From Bryobacteraceae bacterium (GTDB lineage Bacteria; Acidobacteriota; Terriglobia; Bryobacterales; Bryobacteraceae), in contig JASHQT010000186.1 of NCBI GenBank assembly GCA_030039005.1, positions 1 through 16,969 of the forward strand: a stretch of 16,969 nucleotides of DNA. Reading direction: 5' to 3'. The notes beneath the pieces are model-generated. The model made no database searches and was not told the origin of the DNA. It worked only from the letters and a program-made list of their open reading frames with translations. The translations under genes and the position numbers were made by a program. Of the stretch, positions 7,138-14,644 are shown piece by piece; position 1 is the first letter of the stretch, and every line of letters begins with the position of its first letter.

Positions 7138-7905
7138 ATGGAGATTTCCGGTAAGGTCGCGATAGTGACGGGTGGGGCATCTGGGTTGGGCGCTGCAACG
7201 GCGAAGATGATTGCCGAAGCGGGAGGCCACGTCGTGATCGTTGACTTAAACCAGGATGCCGGGGAGGCTCTTGCGGATGAGATGGGACACCAAGCGCGCT
7301 TCGTACGCGCCGATGTCGCCGACCCGGGCGAAGCGCAGGCCGCGGTGGAATCCGCGATCGACGCGTTCGGCGGATTGCACATTTCCATCCAGTGCGCCGG
7401 TATTGTGGACGCGCAGCGTGTAATCGGCAAGACCGGCCCCGCGGACCTGGCGCGCTTTTCCAAAGTGATTCGTGTAAATCTGATCGGAACCTTCAACTTC
7501 GTGCGGCTTGCGTCGTGGCTGATGGCGACCAATGCGCCCAACGAAGAAGGCGAGCGCGGCGTGATCATCAACACAGCGTCCGTCGCGGCCTTCGACGGCC
7601 AGATCGGCCAAGCGGCCTATTCGGCATCGAAGGGCGGGATCGCGGCCATGACGCTGCCGCTCGCTCGCGACTTATCGAGCGTCGGGATTCGCGTGATGGC
7701 CATCGCGCCCGGCATCTTCGATACGCCCATGCTGGCCGGGATGCCCGACGAAGTGCGCAACTCGCTCGGCGCGATGGTCCCGTTTCCGAAGCGCCTCGGC
7801 CGGCCATCCGAATACGCGCAACTTGCGCGCGACATCATCGAAAATCCGATGCTGAACGGCGAAGTGATTCGCCTCGACGGCGCCATCCGCATGGCACCGA
7901 AATAG
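7138..7905 (+). CDS. Short-chain dehydrogenase, HSD10 / 3-hydroxyacyl-CoA dehydrogenase type 2 group
   Basis: 255 residues with all classical SDR landmarks: TGGASGLG at 11-18 for the dinucleotide, D36 after the second strand (NAD rather than NADP preference), N114, S148, and Y161/K165 in YSASK. The tail is unusually telling: [27 protein letters not shown] and [20 protein letters not shown] follow the mitochondrial HSD10 family closely. Those enzymes oxidise 3-hydroxyacyl-CoA and 2-methyl-3-hydroxybutyryl-CoA in fatty-acid and isoleucine breakdown. The usual NAG motif reads CAG (86-88). A strong GGAGG (7127-7131) six bases before the ATG overlaps the end of tadA, three bases away, so the two are probably translated from one message. 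It converges on the aldehyde dehydrogenase 46 bases downstream. Confidence 0.92.
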   Translation: MEISGKVAIVTGGASGLGAATAKMIAEAGGHVVIVDLNQDAGEALADEMGHQARFVRADVADPGEAQAAVESAIDAFGGLHISIQCAGIVDAQRVIGKTGPADLARFSKVIRVNLIGTFNFVRLASWLMATNAPNEEGERGVIINTASVAAFDGQIGQAAYSASKGGIAAMTLPLARDLSSVGIRVMAIAPGIFDTPMLAGMPDEVRNSLGAMVPFPKRLGRPSEYAQLARDIIENPMLNGEVIRLDGAIRMAPK

Positions 7906-7951
7906 CTCGGCCGCGCGTTTCTGAGCCGGCGCGTGAACAAGCGGTCCGCAG

Positions 7952-9316
7952 CTACTTAATCCAGACCGTCTTGATGTTGCAAAACTCGCGCGGGCCGAAC
8001 TCGCTCAGCTCGCGGCCGTAGCCCGAGTTTTTCACGCCCCCGAACGGCAGTCGCGGATCGGACGCCACCATGCCATTGACGAACACGGCGCCCGCTTCGA
8101 CATCGCGAACGAATTGCGTCCGCTCTGCCTCATCGTTCGTCCACACGCTCGAGGCCAGGCCGAAATCGGAATCGTTCGCGATCTCGATCGCCTCCTCGGC
8201 GTCTTTCGCGCGGAACAGCATCGCTACCGGGCCGAAAATCTCTTCGTAATATACCGGGCAGCTCTTCGGAATATCGGCCAGGACGGTGGCTTCGTAGAAA
8301 TTGCCCGGTCCGCTGATGCGTTTGCCCCCGGCGAGCAGCCTCGCGCCTCCCGCAACCGCCCGTTTCACCTGATCGTCCAGTTCGTCAACCCCCGAAGCAG
8401 TCGCGATGGGCCCGACCTCGGTCTTCAAATCCATCGGATCGCCGACCTTCAGCGACTTCATGCCTTCGGCAAACCGGCGCTCGAACTCCGCGTAAATCCT
8501 TTCGTGCACGATGAAGCGCTTGGCCGCGATGCAGGATTGCCCGTTGTTGATGCAACGTGCCCGCACGGCCGTCTGCGCGGCTTCCTCCACATTGGCGCTA
8601 GGCATCACGATGAACGGATCGCTGCCGCCCAATTCGAGCACGGTCTTCTTGATCAGCTTGCCGCACTGCCCGGCTACTTCGCGTCCGGCGGGTTCGCTTC
8701 CGGTCAGCGTGGCCGCCACGACGCGCTTGTCTTCCAGCACCCGCGCCACCTGGGACGAACCGATCAGCAGCGTCAGAAACTCGCCATTAGAAAAACCGGC
8801 GCGGCACAGGATCTCTTCGATCGCCAGCGCCGATTGCGGGACGTTGGAGGCGTGCTTCAGCAGTCCCGTGTTTCCGGCCATCAGCGCGGGCGCGGCGAAT
8901 CGAAACACCTGCCAGAACGGAAAATTCCACGGCATCACAGCCAGCACCACCCCCAGCGGCTGGTAGGCGATGTAGCTCTTGCCGGCGTTGGTGGCCACTT
9001 CTTCGTCGGCCAGGAACTTCTCAGCGTTGTCCGCGTAATAGCGGCAGGCCCAGGCGCACTTCAGTGCTTCGTCGCCGGCCGATTTGAGCGTCTTGCCCAT
9101 TTCGAGCGTCATCACGCGCGCCCAGCGGTCCTTCTCCGATTCCAGTATCTCCGCGGCTTTGTGCATCTTGGCCGCGCGATCGGCGAACGAAGTGCGGCGA
9201 TGCTTGCGAAATGCCTCGTGTGCGGCGCCGATCTTGGCGTCGACCTCGGCGCTCGAAATCGGTGCAAATGTCTTAACGGTTTCCCCGGTGGCGGGATTGA
9301 TGGTCGCGATTGCCAT
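7952..9316 (-). CDS. NAD(P)-dependent succinate-semialdehyde dehydrogenase
   Basis: A 454-residue aldehyde dehydrogenase. Catalytic C262 lies in NNGQSCIAAKRF, the general base E228 in VLELGGSDPFIV, and N131 in MPWNFPFWQ. The start INPATGE and the end PFGGVKNSGYGRELSEFGPREFCNIKTV place it with the short Sad/YneI-type succinate-semialdehyde dehydrogenases, which oxidise succinate semialdehyde to succinate at the end of GABA breakdown. The substrate is inferred from the family; other small aldehydes are possible. The frame stays open 59 codons upstream to 9493, but that part overlaps the divergent peptidase and has no ALDH similarity, so the ATG at 9316 (MAIATINPATGE) is chosen. It diverges from the M28 peptidase across 46 bases; TTGACA at 9327-9332 in that gap is a good -35 match but no convincing -10 follows. 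Confidence 0.92.
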   Translation of the reverse strand: MAIATINPATGETVKTFAPISSAEVDAKIGAAHEAFRKHRRTSFADRAAKMHKAAEILESEKDRWARVMTLEMGKTLKSAGDEALKCAWACRYYADNAEKFLADEEVATNAGKSYIAYQPLGVVLAVMPWNFPFWQVFRFAAPALMAGNTGLLKHASNVPQSALAIEEILCRAGFSNGEFLTLLIGSSQVARVLEDKRVVAATLTGSEPAGREVAGQCGKLIKKTVLELGGSDPFIVMPSANVEEAAQTAVRARCINNGQSCIAAKRFIVHERIYAEFERRFAEGMKSLKVGDPMDLKTEVGPIATASGVDELDDQVKRAVAGGARLLAGGKRISGPGNFYEATVLADIPKSCPVYYEEIFGPVAMLFRAKDAEEAIEIANDSDFGLASSVWTNDEAERTQFVRDVEAGAVFVNGMVASDPRLPFGGVKNSGYGRELSEFGPREFCNIKTVWIK

Positions 9317-9362
9317 ACACTTCGTTTTGACATTATTGGCGGAAAAAATCAACACTGAGGGC

Positions 9363-10970
9363 ATGAAGAGATTCGCCTTGGTACTGCTGGTAACGACGCT
9401 GGCGCTCGCCCAAACGGACATTTCGGGCGAACGGATGCGCGCGCACGTGAAGTTCCTGGCGAGCGATCTGCTGGAAGGGCGCGGTGTCGGCACGCGCGGC
9501 GGCGAACTGGCCGCCGACTACATCGCGGCGCAATTCGCCCTCGTGGGGGCCAAGCCGGCGGGAGAAAATAACACCTATTTCCAGCGCGTGCCCATGGTCG
9601 GCGTTACGACGTCCGGGAATGCGACGCTCGCAGCGTCCGCCGGTGGTAAGACGGTCTCCTTCCAATGGCTGGACGATTTCGTGGGCGTCAATGAGCTCCA
9701 GCAAGCTCAAGATGAGTTCGACGCCGAAGCCATCTTCGTCGGCCACGGCATCGTGGCGCCCGAATTCCATTGGGACGATTTCAAAGGCGTCGACGTAAAA
9801 GGCAAGGTGCTGGTGCTGTTCACCAACGAGCCGCCGTCGGAGGATCCCAAATTTTTCGGCGGACGCGCGCTCACCTACTACGGCCGCTGGACCTACAAAT
9901 ACGAAGAAGCCGCGCGTATGGGAGCGAAGGCGGTGCTGATCATCCACACCACGCCCACGGCCGGTTACAGCTACGACGTGGTCCGCAGCTCCTGGGGCAA
10001 GGAGGATCCGCAGTTGCAGCGTGAGCCAGGACAACCGGGGCTGGCGTTCGCGGGATGGGTGACCGAGGAAGCGGGTGCGAAGCTGCTCGGGCTCGCGGGA
10101 AAAACCGTGGAGGAATTGCTCAACGCCGCCAATTCGCGTGATTTCCGGCCCATTCCGCTGGGCATCCGTATTCGCGCCAACATCCCGAGCGAGATCCGGC
10201 AGATTCAATCGAGCAACGTGATCGCGAAGGTGCAAGGTAGCGATTCGCAGCTTAAATCGCAGGCCGTGATCTTCACCGCGCATTGGGATCATCTGGGAAT
10301 CGGACCGGTGGTTAATGGCGACAACATTTACAACGGCGCGGTGGATAACGCCACCGGCTGCGCGATGATCATCGAAATGGCGCGCGCCTGGGTGGCGCTG
10401 GAGCACAAGCCGAAGCGCACGGCGATCTTCATGGCCGTGACGGCGGAAGAGGCCGGGCTGCGCGGAAGCGAATATTACGCCGAGCATCCGGTTGTTCCAC
10501 TCGCCAACACCGCGCTCGATCTAAATTTCGACGCGTTCTATCCGTTCGGCCGCACCAAGGATGTTTCTGTCACTGGCGCGGACCGGACTACGGCTTGGCC
10601 CGTCGTTGAAGAAGCGGCGAAGCGCATGAACCTCACGATCAAGCCCGAGGCGCATCCGGAACAGGGCGAGTATTACCGCTCCGATCATTTTTCCTTCGCG
10701 CACGCGGGAGTGCCGTCGTTTTCGATCAGCCTGGGCACGGATTACTACGGCAAACCCGCCGGCTACGGCGACAAGATTTTCGAGGAATACAACGACAAGC
10801 ATTACCATCAGCCGTCGGACGAATATCACGACGATTGGGATTTCTCGGGGATGGAGGAAGCGGCGAAATTCGGATTTCTGATCGGGATGACGGTCGCCAA
10901 CGAGCCGCAGCTTCCCTCCTGGCACGCGGGCGATGAGTTTCTCCCCGCGCGCTTAGCGGAACCGAACTGA
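9363..10970 (+). CDS. Secreted M28-family zinc aminopeptidase with PA domain
   Basis: 535 residues. A signal peptide (MKRFALVLLVTTLALAQ) marks export. Residues about 115-260 form the inserted protease-associated (PA) region, including EAIFVGHGIVAPEFHWDDFKG and VKGKVLVLFTNEPP. The M28 metal centre follows: H307 and D309 in AHWDHLG, D328 in GAVDNATG, E362/E363 in TAEEAGLRGSEYYA, D390 in LNFDAF and H482 in YHQPSDEY. These are the ligands of a two-zinc exopeptidase that trims N-terminal residues from peptides, probably in the periplasm or outside the cell. TGAGG shortly before the ATG at 9363 and the signal peptide fix the start; the frame remains open back to 9084 across the divergent gene, which is read-through. 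A small gene follows eight bases after the stop. Confidence 0.94.
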   Translation: MKRFALVLLVTTLALAQTDISGERMRAHVKFLASDLLEGRGVGTRGGELAADYIAAQFALVGAKPAGENNTYFQRVPMVGVTTSGNATLAASAGGKTVSFQWLDDFVGVNELQQAQDEFDAEAIFVGHGIVAPEFHWDDFKGVDVKGKVLVLFTNEPPSEDPKFFGGRALTYYGRWTYKYEEAARMGAKAVLIIHTTPTAGYSYDVVRSSWGKEDPQLQREPGQPGLAFAGWVTEEAGAKLLGLAGKTVEELLNAANSRDFRPIPLGIRIRANIPSEIRQIQSSNVIAKVQGSDSQLKSQAVIFTAHWDHLGIGPVVNGDNIYNGAVDNATGCAMIIEMARAWVALEHKPKRTAIFMAVTAEEAGLRGSEYYAEHPVVPLANTALDLNFDAFYPFGRTKDVSVTGADRTTAWPVVEEAAKRMNLTIKPEAHPEQGEYYRSDHFSFAHAGVPSFSISLGTDYYGKPAGYGDKIFEEYNDKHYHQPSDEYHDDWDFSGMEEAAKFGFLIGMTVANEPQLPSWHAGDEFLPARLAEPN

Positions 10971-10978
10971 GGGTGCCG

Positions 10979-11281
10979 ATGCGCACCCATTTGTTCACCG
11001 TGGTGATGGAGTTTGACGGTACCAACTCCGTAAGTCAATTCGTGGCGTCGGATGCAGAGATGGCTCTGAGTTTGTGGCTGAAAGGACTCACAAAGGCCTG
11101 GGCGTACGGGTTGAGCCGGGCGTCGGCAGAGAAACTGCGGAAGGCTCTTCTGCACTCGCGGGAGCTACAGGGGTCGACTCAACCGGTGCCGATTGAAGGC
11201 ATGACGAACGTTCGGTGCGAAACTTGTGCCGTCGGGCGGAAACATGCTCTATTGAACATCGTGCAGACATCCCGAAAGTAG
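10979..11281 (+). CDS. Small conserved-looking protein of unknown function
   Basis: About 100 residues from the ATG at 10979 (a GTG two codons earlier is also in frame). The TGA of the peptidase gene and the TGAGGG ribosome site share bases, so translation is probably coupled to the peptidase. The protein is soluble: it opens with a beta-rich MRTHLFTVVMEFDGTNSVSQFVASD, then a helical middle with basic residues (WLKGLTKAW to LRKALL), and a C-terminal NVRCETCAVGRKHALLNIV. The pair of Cys in RCETC is not matched by a second pair, so a zinc finger is not supported. I do not recognise the family. The ribosome site and sensible composition argue for a real gene. Confidence 0.62.
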   Translation: MRTHLFTVVMEFDGTNSVSQFVASDAEMALSLWLKGLTKAWAYGLSRASAEKLRKALLHSRELQGSTQPVPIEGMTNVRCETCAVGRKHALLNIVQTSRK

Positions 11282-11315
11282 GATTCCTCGTATTCCTCGA
11301 ATTCCTCGGATTCCC
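11282..11315. repeat. Short tandem repeat, 9-bp unit NATTCCTCG, about 3.8 copies
   Basis: Directly after the stop of the 100-residue protein, the spacer reads three full units, GATTCCTCG, TATTCCTCG and AATTCCTCG, then GATTCCC. Only the first base of the unit varies. It lies in the gap between convergent genes. The same word (CCTCGTATTCCTC, 13 bases) recurs in inverted orientation in the signal-peptide region of the cyclophilin gene at 11898-11910. Confidence 0.85.
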
Positions 11316-11359
11316 GGCGGGTGTTTAAGACCGGCGTGGCTAAGGCGCGTCGCCCACGA

Positions 11360-11947
11360 TTATTGCTCGATCTTTGCCGTCTGAATGTAATCGAGCATCG
11401 GGAACTGGCTCTGCAAATATGCGTTGCCTTGCGTCTGGATCTGATTTTGATCCGGCATCTCGCCGTAGCCCGCATACAGGCTCTCCACCACGTTCAGCCC
11501 GCTGATCACTTGACCGAACGGCGCGAAACCCTGCGCGTCGAGTGACGGGTTGTCTTTCAGATTGATGAAAAGCTGCGTGGTGCGCGTATTCGGGCCGCTG
11601 GTGGCGAACGTGATGGTTCCCGTCTTGTTGCTCTCGGTGACAGGATCGTCGGAAATTGTTTTATCGCGCCACTTGGCCTGCACCGCCGGATCACCGTGGA
11701 TGCCCCATTGCACGACGAAATTCGGCACGATGCGGAAAAATCGGTTCCCCTCAAAGAAGCCATCTCCCACGAGTTCGTAGAAACGGTCCGCGCCCTTGGG
11801 CGCCCAATCGCGATGGACTTCCACGGTGAACGGGCCTTTGGAGGTGGTGAAGAGGACCCGAAATGTGGAGGGGGCTTGGGGCGCGCGAGAACAGGAGAAG
11901 AGGAATACGAGGGGCACAAGGGAGACGAGGAATACGAAACGCTTCAT
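11360..11947 (-). CDS. Cyclophilin-type peptidyl-prolyl isomerase, predicted lipoprotein
   Basis: 195 residues. The N-terminus (MKRFVFLVSLVPLVFLFSC) is a lipoprotein signal with C19 as the lipid-carrying residue; the Phe before the final Ser is slightly off the usual lipobox. The rest is a compact cyclophilin: VLFTTSKGPFTVEVHRDWAPKGADRFYELV, FFRIVPNFVVQWG (Arg and Gln of the active site), ATSGPNTRTTQLFINL and FAPFGQVISGLNVVESL. It catalyses cis-trans isomerisation at proline, helping folding of exported proteins on the periplasmic side of a membrane. Its ATG overlaps the polA stop (ATGA, 11947-11944), so it is likely made by coupled translation from the polA message. It ends 78 bases from the convergent small gene. 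Confidence 0.93.
   Translation of the reverse strand: MKRFVFLVSLVPLVFLFSCSRAPQAPSTFRVLFTTSKGPFTVEVHRDWAPKGADRFYELVGDGFFEGNRFFRIVPNFVVQWGIHGDPAVQAKWRDKTISDDPVTESNKTGTITFATSGPNTRTTQLFINLKDNPSLDAQGFAPFGQVISGLNVVESLYAGYGEMPDQNQIQTQGNAYLQSQFPMLDYIQTAKIEQ
11898..11935. repeat. Pair of 11-bp direct repeats inside the lipoprotein signal-peptide coding region
   Basis: GAGGAATACGA occurs at 11898-11908 and again at 11925-11935 on the plus strand, 27 bases apart, i.e. nine codons and in frame. On the coding (minus) strand they produce the two VFL triplets at residues 5-7 and 14-16 of the hydrophobic core. The same word, inverted, makes up the tandem repeat at 11282-11315. Confidence 0.7.
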
Positions 11948-14574
11948 TTTGCGTCCCGCCAGTTTTCGCCGATGCCCACATCCACGATGAGCGGCACATC
12001 CAGCTTATGAACGCTCTCCATTTCGTGCTTCACCATTTTCGCGATTTTTTCGGTCTCGGCCGGCGGCGCCTCAAACACCAACTCGTCATGGACCTGCAGC
12101 AGCATCTTGGTTTCGAGCTTTTCGCGCACAAGAATCTCGTCGATGCGAATCATGGCAAGCTTGATCAGATCCGCGGCCGTGCCTTGCAGCGGCGTGTTTA
12201 CCGCCGTGCGCTCAGCAAACGAGCGCGCGTTGGGATTGCGGCTATGCATGTCAGGAATCGGCCGCTTGCGCCCGAACAAAGTGGCCGCGAATCCGCTCTC
12301 GCGCACCTCCGCAATCGTTTTCTGGATGAATTTCTTCACGCCCGCGTGCAGCTCAAAATAGGTATGAATGTACAGCTCGGCTTCCTTGCGGTCGATGCCC
12401 AGCGACGTCGCCAAGCCGAATGGCGTCTGCCCGTAAACGATTCCGAAATTCACCGCCTTGGCGCTGCGGCGCATATCGGGCGTCACCATGAGCGGCGGCA
12501 CGCGGAAAACTTCGGCCGCGGTGCGCGTATGAATATCTTCGCCGCGGCGGAACGCGTCCAGCAATACGGGATCCTGCGACATATGCGCCAGCAGCCGCAG
12601 CTCGATTTGCGAATAATCCGCGGTCACCAATTTCCAGCCCTCGCGCGGAACGAATGCGGCGCGGATCTCGCGGCCGAGTTCGGTGCGGATGGGGATGTTT
12701 TGCAGATTCGGATTCGAGGACGATAGCCGCCCGGTGGCCGCGCCGGCCTGGTTGAACGTGGTGTGCACGCGCCCGGTGTTCGGGTCGATCAAGTCGGGTA
12801 GCGCGTCGATGTACGTGCCTTTGAGCTTGGCGAGCTGCCGGTAATCGAGCACCTTGCGCGCGATCTCGTGCTCGCCGGCGAGGCCCTCCAGCACATCCGC
12901 CGCCGTCGAAATCGTCTTGCCTTTGCCGTATTTCACCGGCGCGGGAAGATTCATCTCCTCGAACAGAATCTTGCCGAGCTGCACCGGCGAATTAATGTTG
13001 AACGGTTTCCCCGCCAATTCGTAGATCTCAGTGGAAAGCCGCTGAATATCTGCGTCGAGATCGGAGGACAGCACGCGGAGCTGTTTGGGGTCGACGCGAA
13101 TGCCCGTCTGCTCCATGCGCGCCAGCACTCCCGCGAGCGGCAGATCGATGGTCTCATACAGTTTTCGAAAACCCTGTTCGTCGATCTCCGGCGCCAGGCG
13201 TTCGGCCAGCGTCATGGCGAGGTCGGCATGCTGCTCGGCCGCGGCGCCCAGCTTGCGATCCAGATATCGCTCGGCCAAAACTTCGGGCGAACACCCGCCC
13301 GGGTCGGCGCACAGCAGGAACGCGTAGAGAAACACATCGTGCCGGAACCCGCGCGCTTCCACGCCGTGCTTGGCGAGCGCGAGCGTGACGGCTTTTGCGT
13401 CATGCGCGACCTTGGGGCGCTGCTCGTCTTCCAAAATCGATTTCACCGCATCGATGAAATCGATCGAGAGCGCCCGCGCGACTCCCGGCTCATACGAAAC
13501 GCCCAGCATGGTCAACGGCAGATCGCCATCGGCCGTAGACTCAACCGCGAACGCGATCGGTTTCGCTGGATCCAGCTTGGCGAGGCTCGCGCCGTATGCG
13601 GCCGCTTCCTCGCGCGTAGCGAGGATCGCGTAATCGCGCGTGTGCGCATCCTCGGTGGGACCCAGCTCTTTGAGCAGGCTATAGAACTCGAGCTCCTTGT
13701 AGATTTTCTTCAGCTCCGCGATGTCCGGCTCCTGCGCCGTAAGCGCGGCCATATCGAACTGAACCGGGACAGTGGTGTCGATGGTCGCCAGGCGCTTGCT
13801 GAGCAGAATTTTCTCGCGGTTGTTCTGCAAACTCTCACGATAAGTTTTGCGCTCCACTTCGGCGGCGTGTTCGAGCGCGCCTTCCACCGATCCGAACCGC
13901 GCGATCAGGCTTTGCGCGCCCTTTTCGCCGATGCCCGGCGCACCCGGAATGTTGTCAATCGAATCGCCCATGAGCGCCAGCAGATCGGCGACTTGCTCCG
14001 GCTTCACGCCCATGTACTGCTCGGCCTCGGCCGGATCGTACCAGACGTTCTCCTTCACCGGGTTGTACATGTGCACGCGATCATTGACTAGCTGCAGCAT
14101 GTCCTTGTCGGACGACACGATCACGACGTCATAGTCTTCGCTGGCACGCCGCGCCATAGCGCCGATCACATCGTCGGCCTCGAACCCTTCGTACTGCAGC
14201 AGCGGGATGCGCATCGCTTCGAGCAGCCGGCGAATGTAGGGGATCTGCTCGCCCAGGTCCGGCGGCATCTCGGTGCGATTGGCTTTGTACTCGGCGTAGA
14301 CTTCGTCGCGAAAGGTTTTGCCGGATTCAAACACCGCCGCGATGTACTCCGGCTGATACGCCGCGCGCAGCTTGCGGACCATGTTGTGGAAGATGTAGAC
14401 GGCTTCGGTAGAAAGGCCGGTGGTGGTCCGCATGGGCGGCGCGGCGCTTCGCGCGCGAGCGTGATAGGCGCGAAAAATGAAGCCATAGCTATCGATCAAA
14501 AACAGCCGGGGACGGTGCTTGGCGCCTGGCTTGGGCTGTTTAGAAGGCTGCTTGGCGTCGGTTGCGGCGGGCAT
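11944..14574 (-). CDS. polA: DNA polymerase I (5' nuclease plus polymerase; proofreading site degenerate)
   Basis: 876 residues. The 5'-3' nuclease domain (about 22-310) has D28 in FLIDSYGFIFRAY, FEADDVIG at 131-138, SSDKDML at 155-160 and GDSIDNIPGAPGIGEKGA at 203-220. The polymerase domain has motif A VTADYSQIELR (D653), motif B RRSAKAVNFGIVYG and motif C LLQVHDELVFE (D830, E831). Between them (about 315-460) the 3'-5' exonuclease fold remains, but E. coli FDTET reads FAVES, HNLKYDR reads HDAKAVT, and the YAAEDAD stretch is not conserved, so the metal-binding Asp residues are missing. Proofreading should be absent, as in Taq and Bacillus PolA. TGAGG five bases before the ATG supports the start. 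Fills gaps and removes primers during replication and repair. Confidence 0.97.
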   Translation of the reverse strand: MPAATDAKQPSKQPKPGAKHRPRLFLIDSYGFIFRAYHARARSAAPPMRTTTGLSTEAVYIFHNMVRKLRAAYQPEYIAAVFESGKTFRDEVYAEYKANRTEMPPDLGEQIPYIRRLLEAMRIPLLQYEGFEADDVIGAMARRASEDYDVVIVSSDKDMLQLVNDRVHMYNPVKENVWYDPAEAEQYMGVKPEQVADLLALMGDSIDNIPGAPGIGEKGAQSLIARFGSVEGALEHAAEVERKTYRESLQNNREKILLSKRLATIDTTVPVQFDMAALTAQEPDIAELKKIYKELEFYSLLKELGPTEDAHTRDYAILATREEAAAYGASLAKLDPAKPIAFAVESTADGDLPLTMLGVSYEPGVARALSIDFIDAVKSILEDEQRPKVAHDAKAVTLALAKHGVEARGFRHDVFLYAFLLCADPGGCSPEVLAERYLDRKLGAAAEQHADLAMTLAERLAPEIDEQGFRKLYETIDLPLAGVLARMEQTGIRVDPKQLRVLSSDLDADIQRLSTEIYELAGKPFNINSPVQLGKILFEEMNLPAPVKYGKGKTISTAADVLEGLAGEHEIARKVLDYRQLAKLKGTYIDALPDLIDPNTGRVHTTFNQAGAATGRLSSSNPNLQNIPIRTELGREIRAAFVPREGWKLVTADYSQIELRLLAHMSQDPVLLDAFRRGEDIHTRTAAEVFRVPPLMVTPDMRRSAKAVNFGIVYGQTPFGLATSLGIDRKEAELYIHTYFELHAGVKKFIQKTIAEVRESGFAATLFGRKRPIPDMHSRNPNARSFAERTAVNTPLQGTAADLIKLAMIRIDEILVREKLETKMLLQVHDELVFEAPPAETEKIAKMVKHEMESVHKLDVPLIVDVGIGENWRDAK

Positions 14575-14614
14575 CCAGACCTCAGGATAACGCCAAATCC
14601 CGTGACAGCCGATG

Positions 14615-14644
14615 TATGCTTCGGAAGGCTTCCATTATGCTTCG
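14615..14644. repeat. 9-bp direct repeat duplicating a start codon region
   Basis: TATGCTTCG occurs at 14615-14623 and 14636-14644, 21 bases apart and in the same frame, so each gives Met-Leu-Arg. Between them GGAAGGCTTCC (14623-14633) is an inverted repeat that also supplies the ribosome site for the second Met. It is likely a small local duplication at the 5' end of the secreted protein gene. Confidence 0.6.

Noticed and set aside
7906..7951. Terminator between the converging dehydrogenase genes
   Set aside because: GC-rich words such as CGCGC recur, but no stem with a following T run can be drawn.
9327..9355. Promoter for the M28 peptidase based on TTGACA at 9327-9332
   Set aside because: The -35 hexamer is perfect, but the bases 16-18 positions on (around CAACAC) do not resemble a -10 element.
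8114..9358. A 414-codon open frame on the plus strand
   Set aside because: It lies wholly antisense to the aldehyde dehydrogenase, whose motifs are unmistakable; long antisense frames are common in GC-rich DNA and the translation is rich in Arg, His and Gly with no family motif.
9317..9493. 59-codon N-terminal extension of the aldehyde dehydrogenase
   Set aside because: It crosses the start of the divergent peptidase gene and has no ALDH similarity; the family begins at the INPATGE stretch.
9333..10487. A 384-codon open frame on the minus strand
   Set aside because: Antisense to the M28 peptidase, whose zinc ligands and signal peptide are clear.
12868..14091. A 407-codon open frame on the plus strand
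   Set aside because: Antisense to polA, with His/Arg-rich composition and no recognisable motif.
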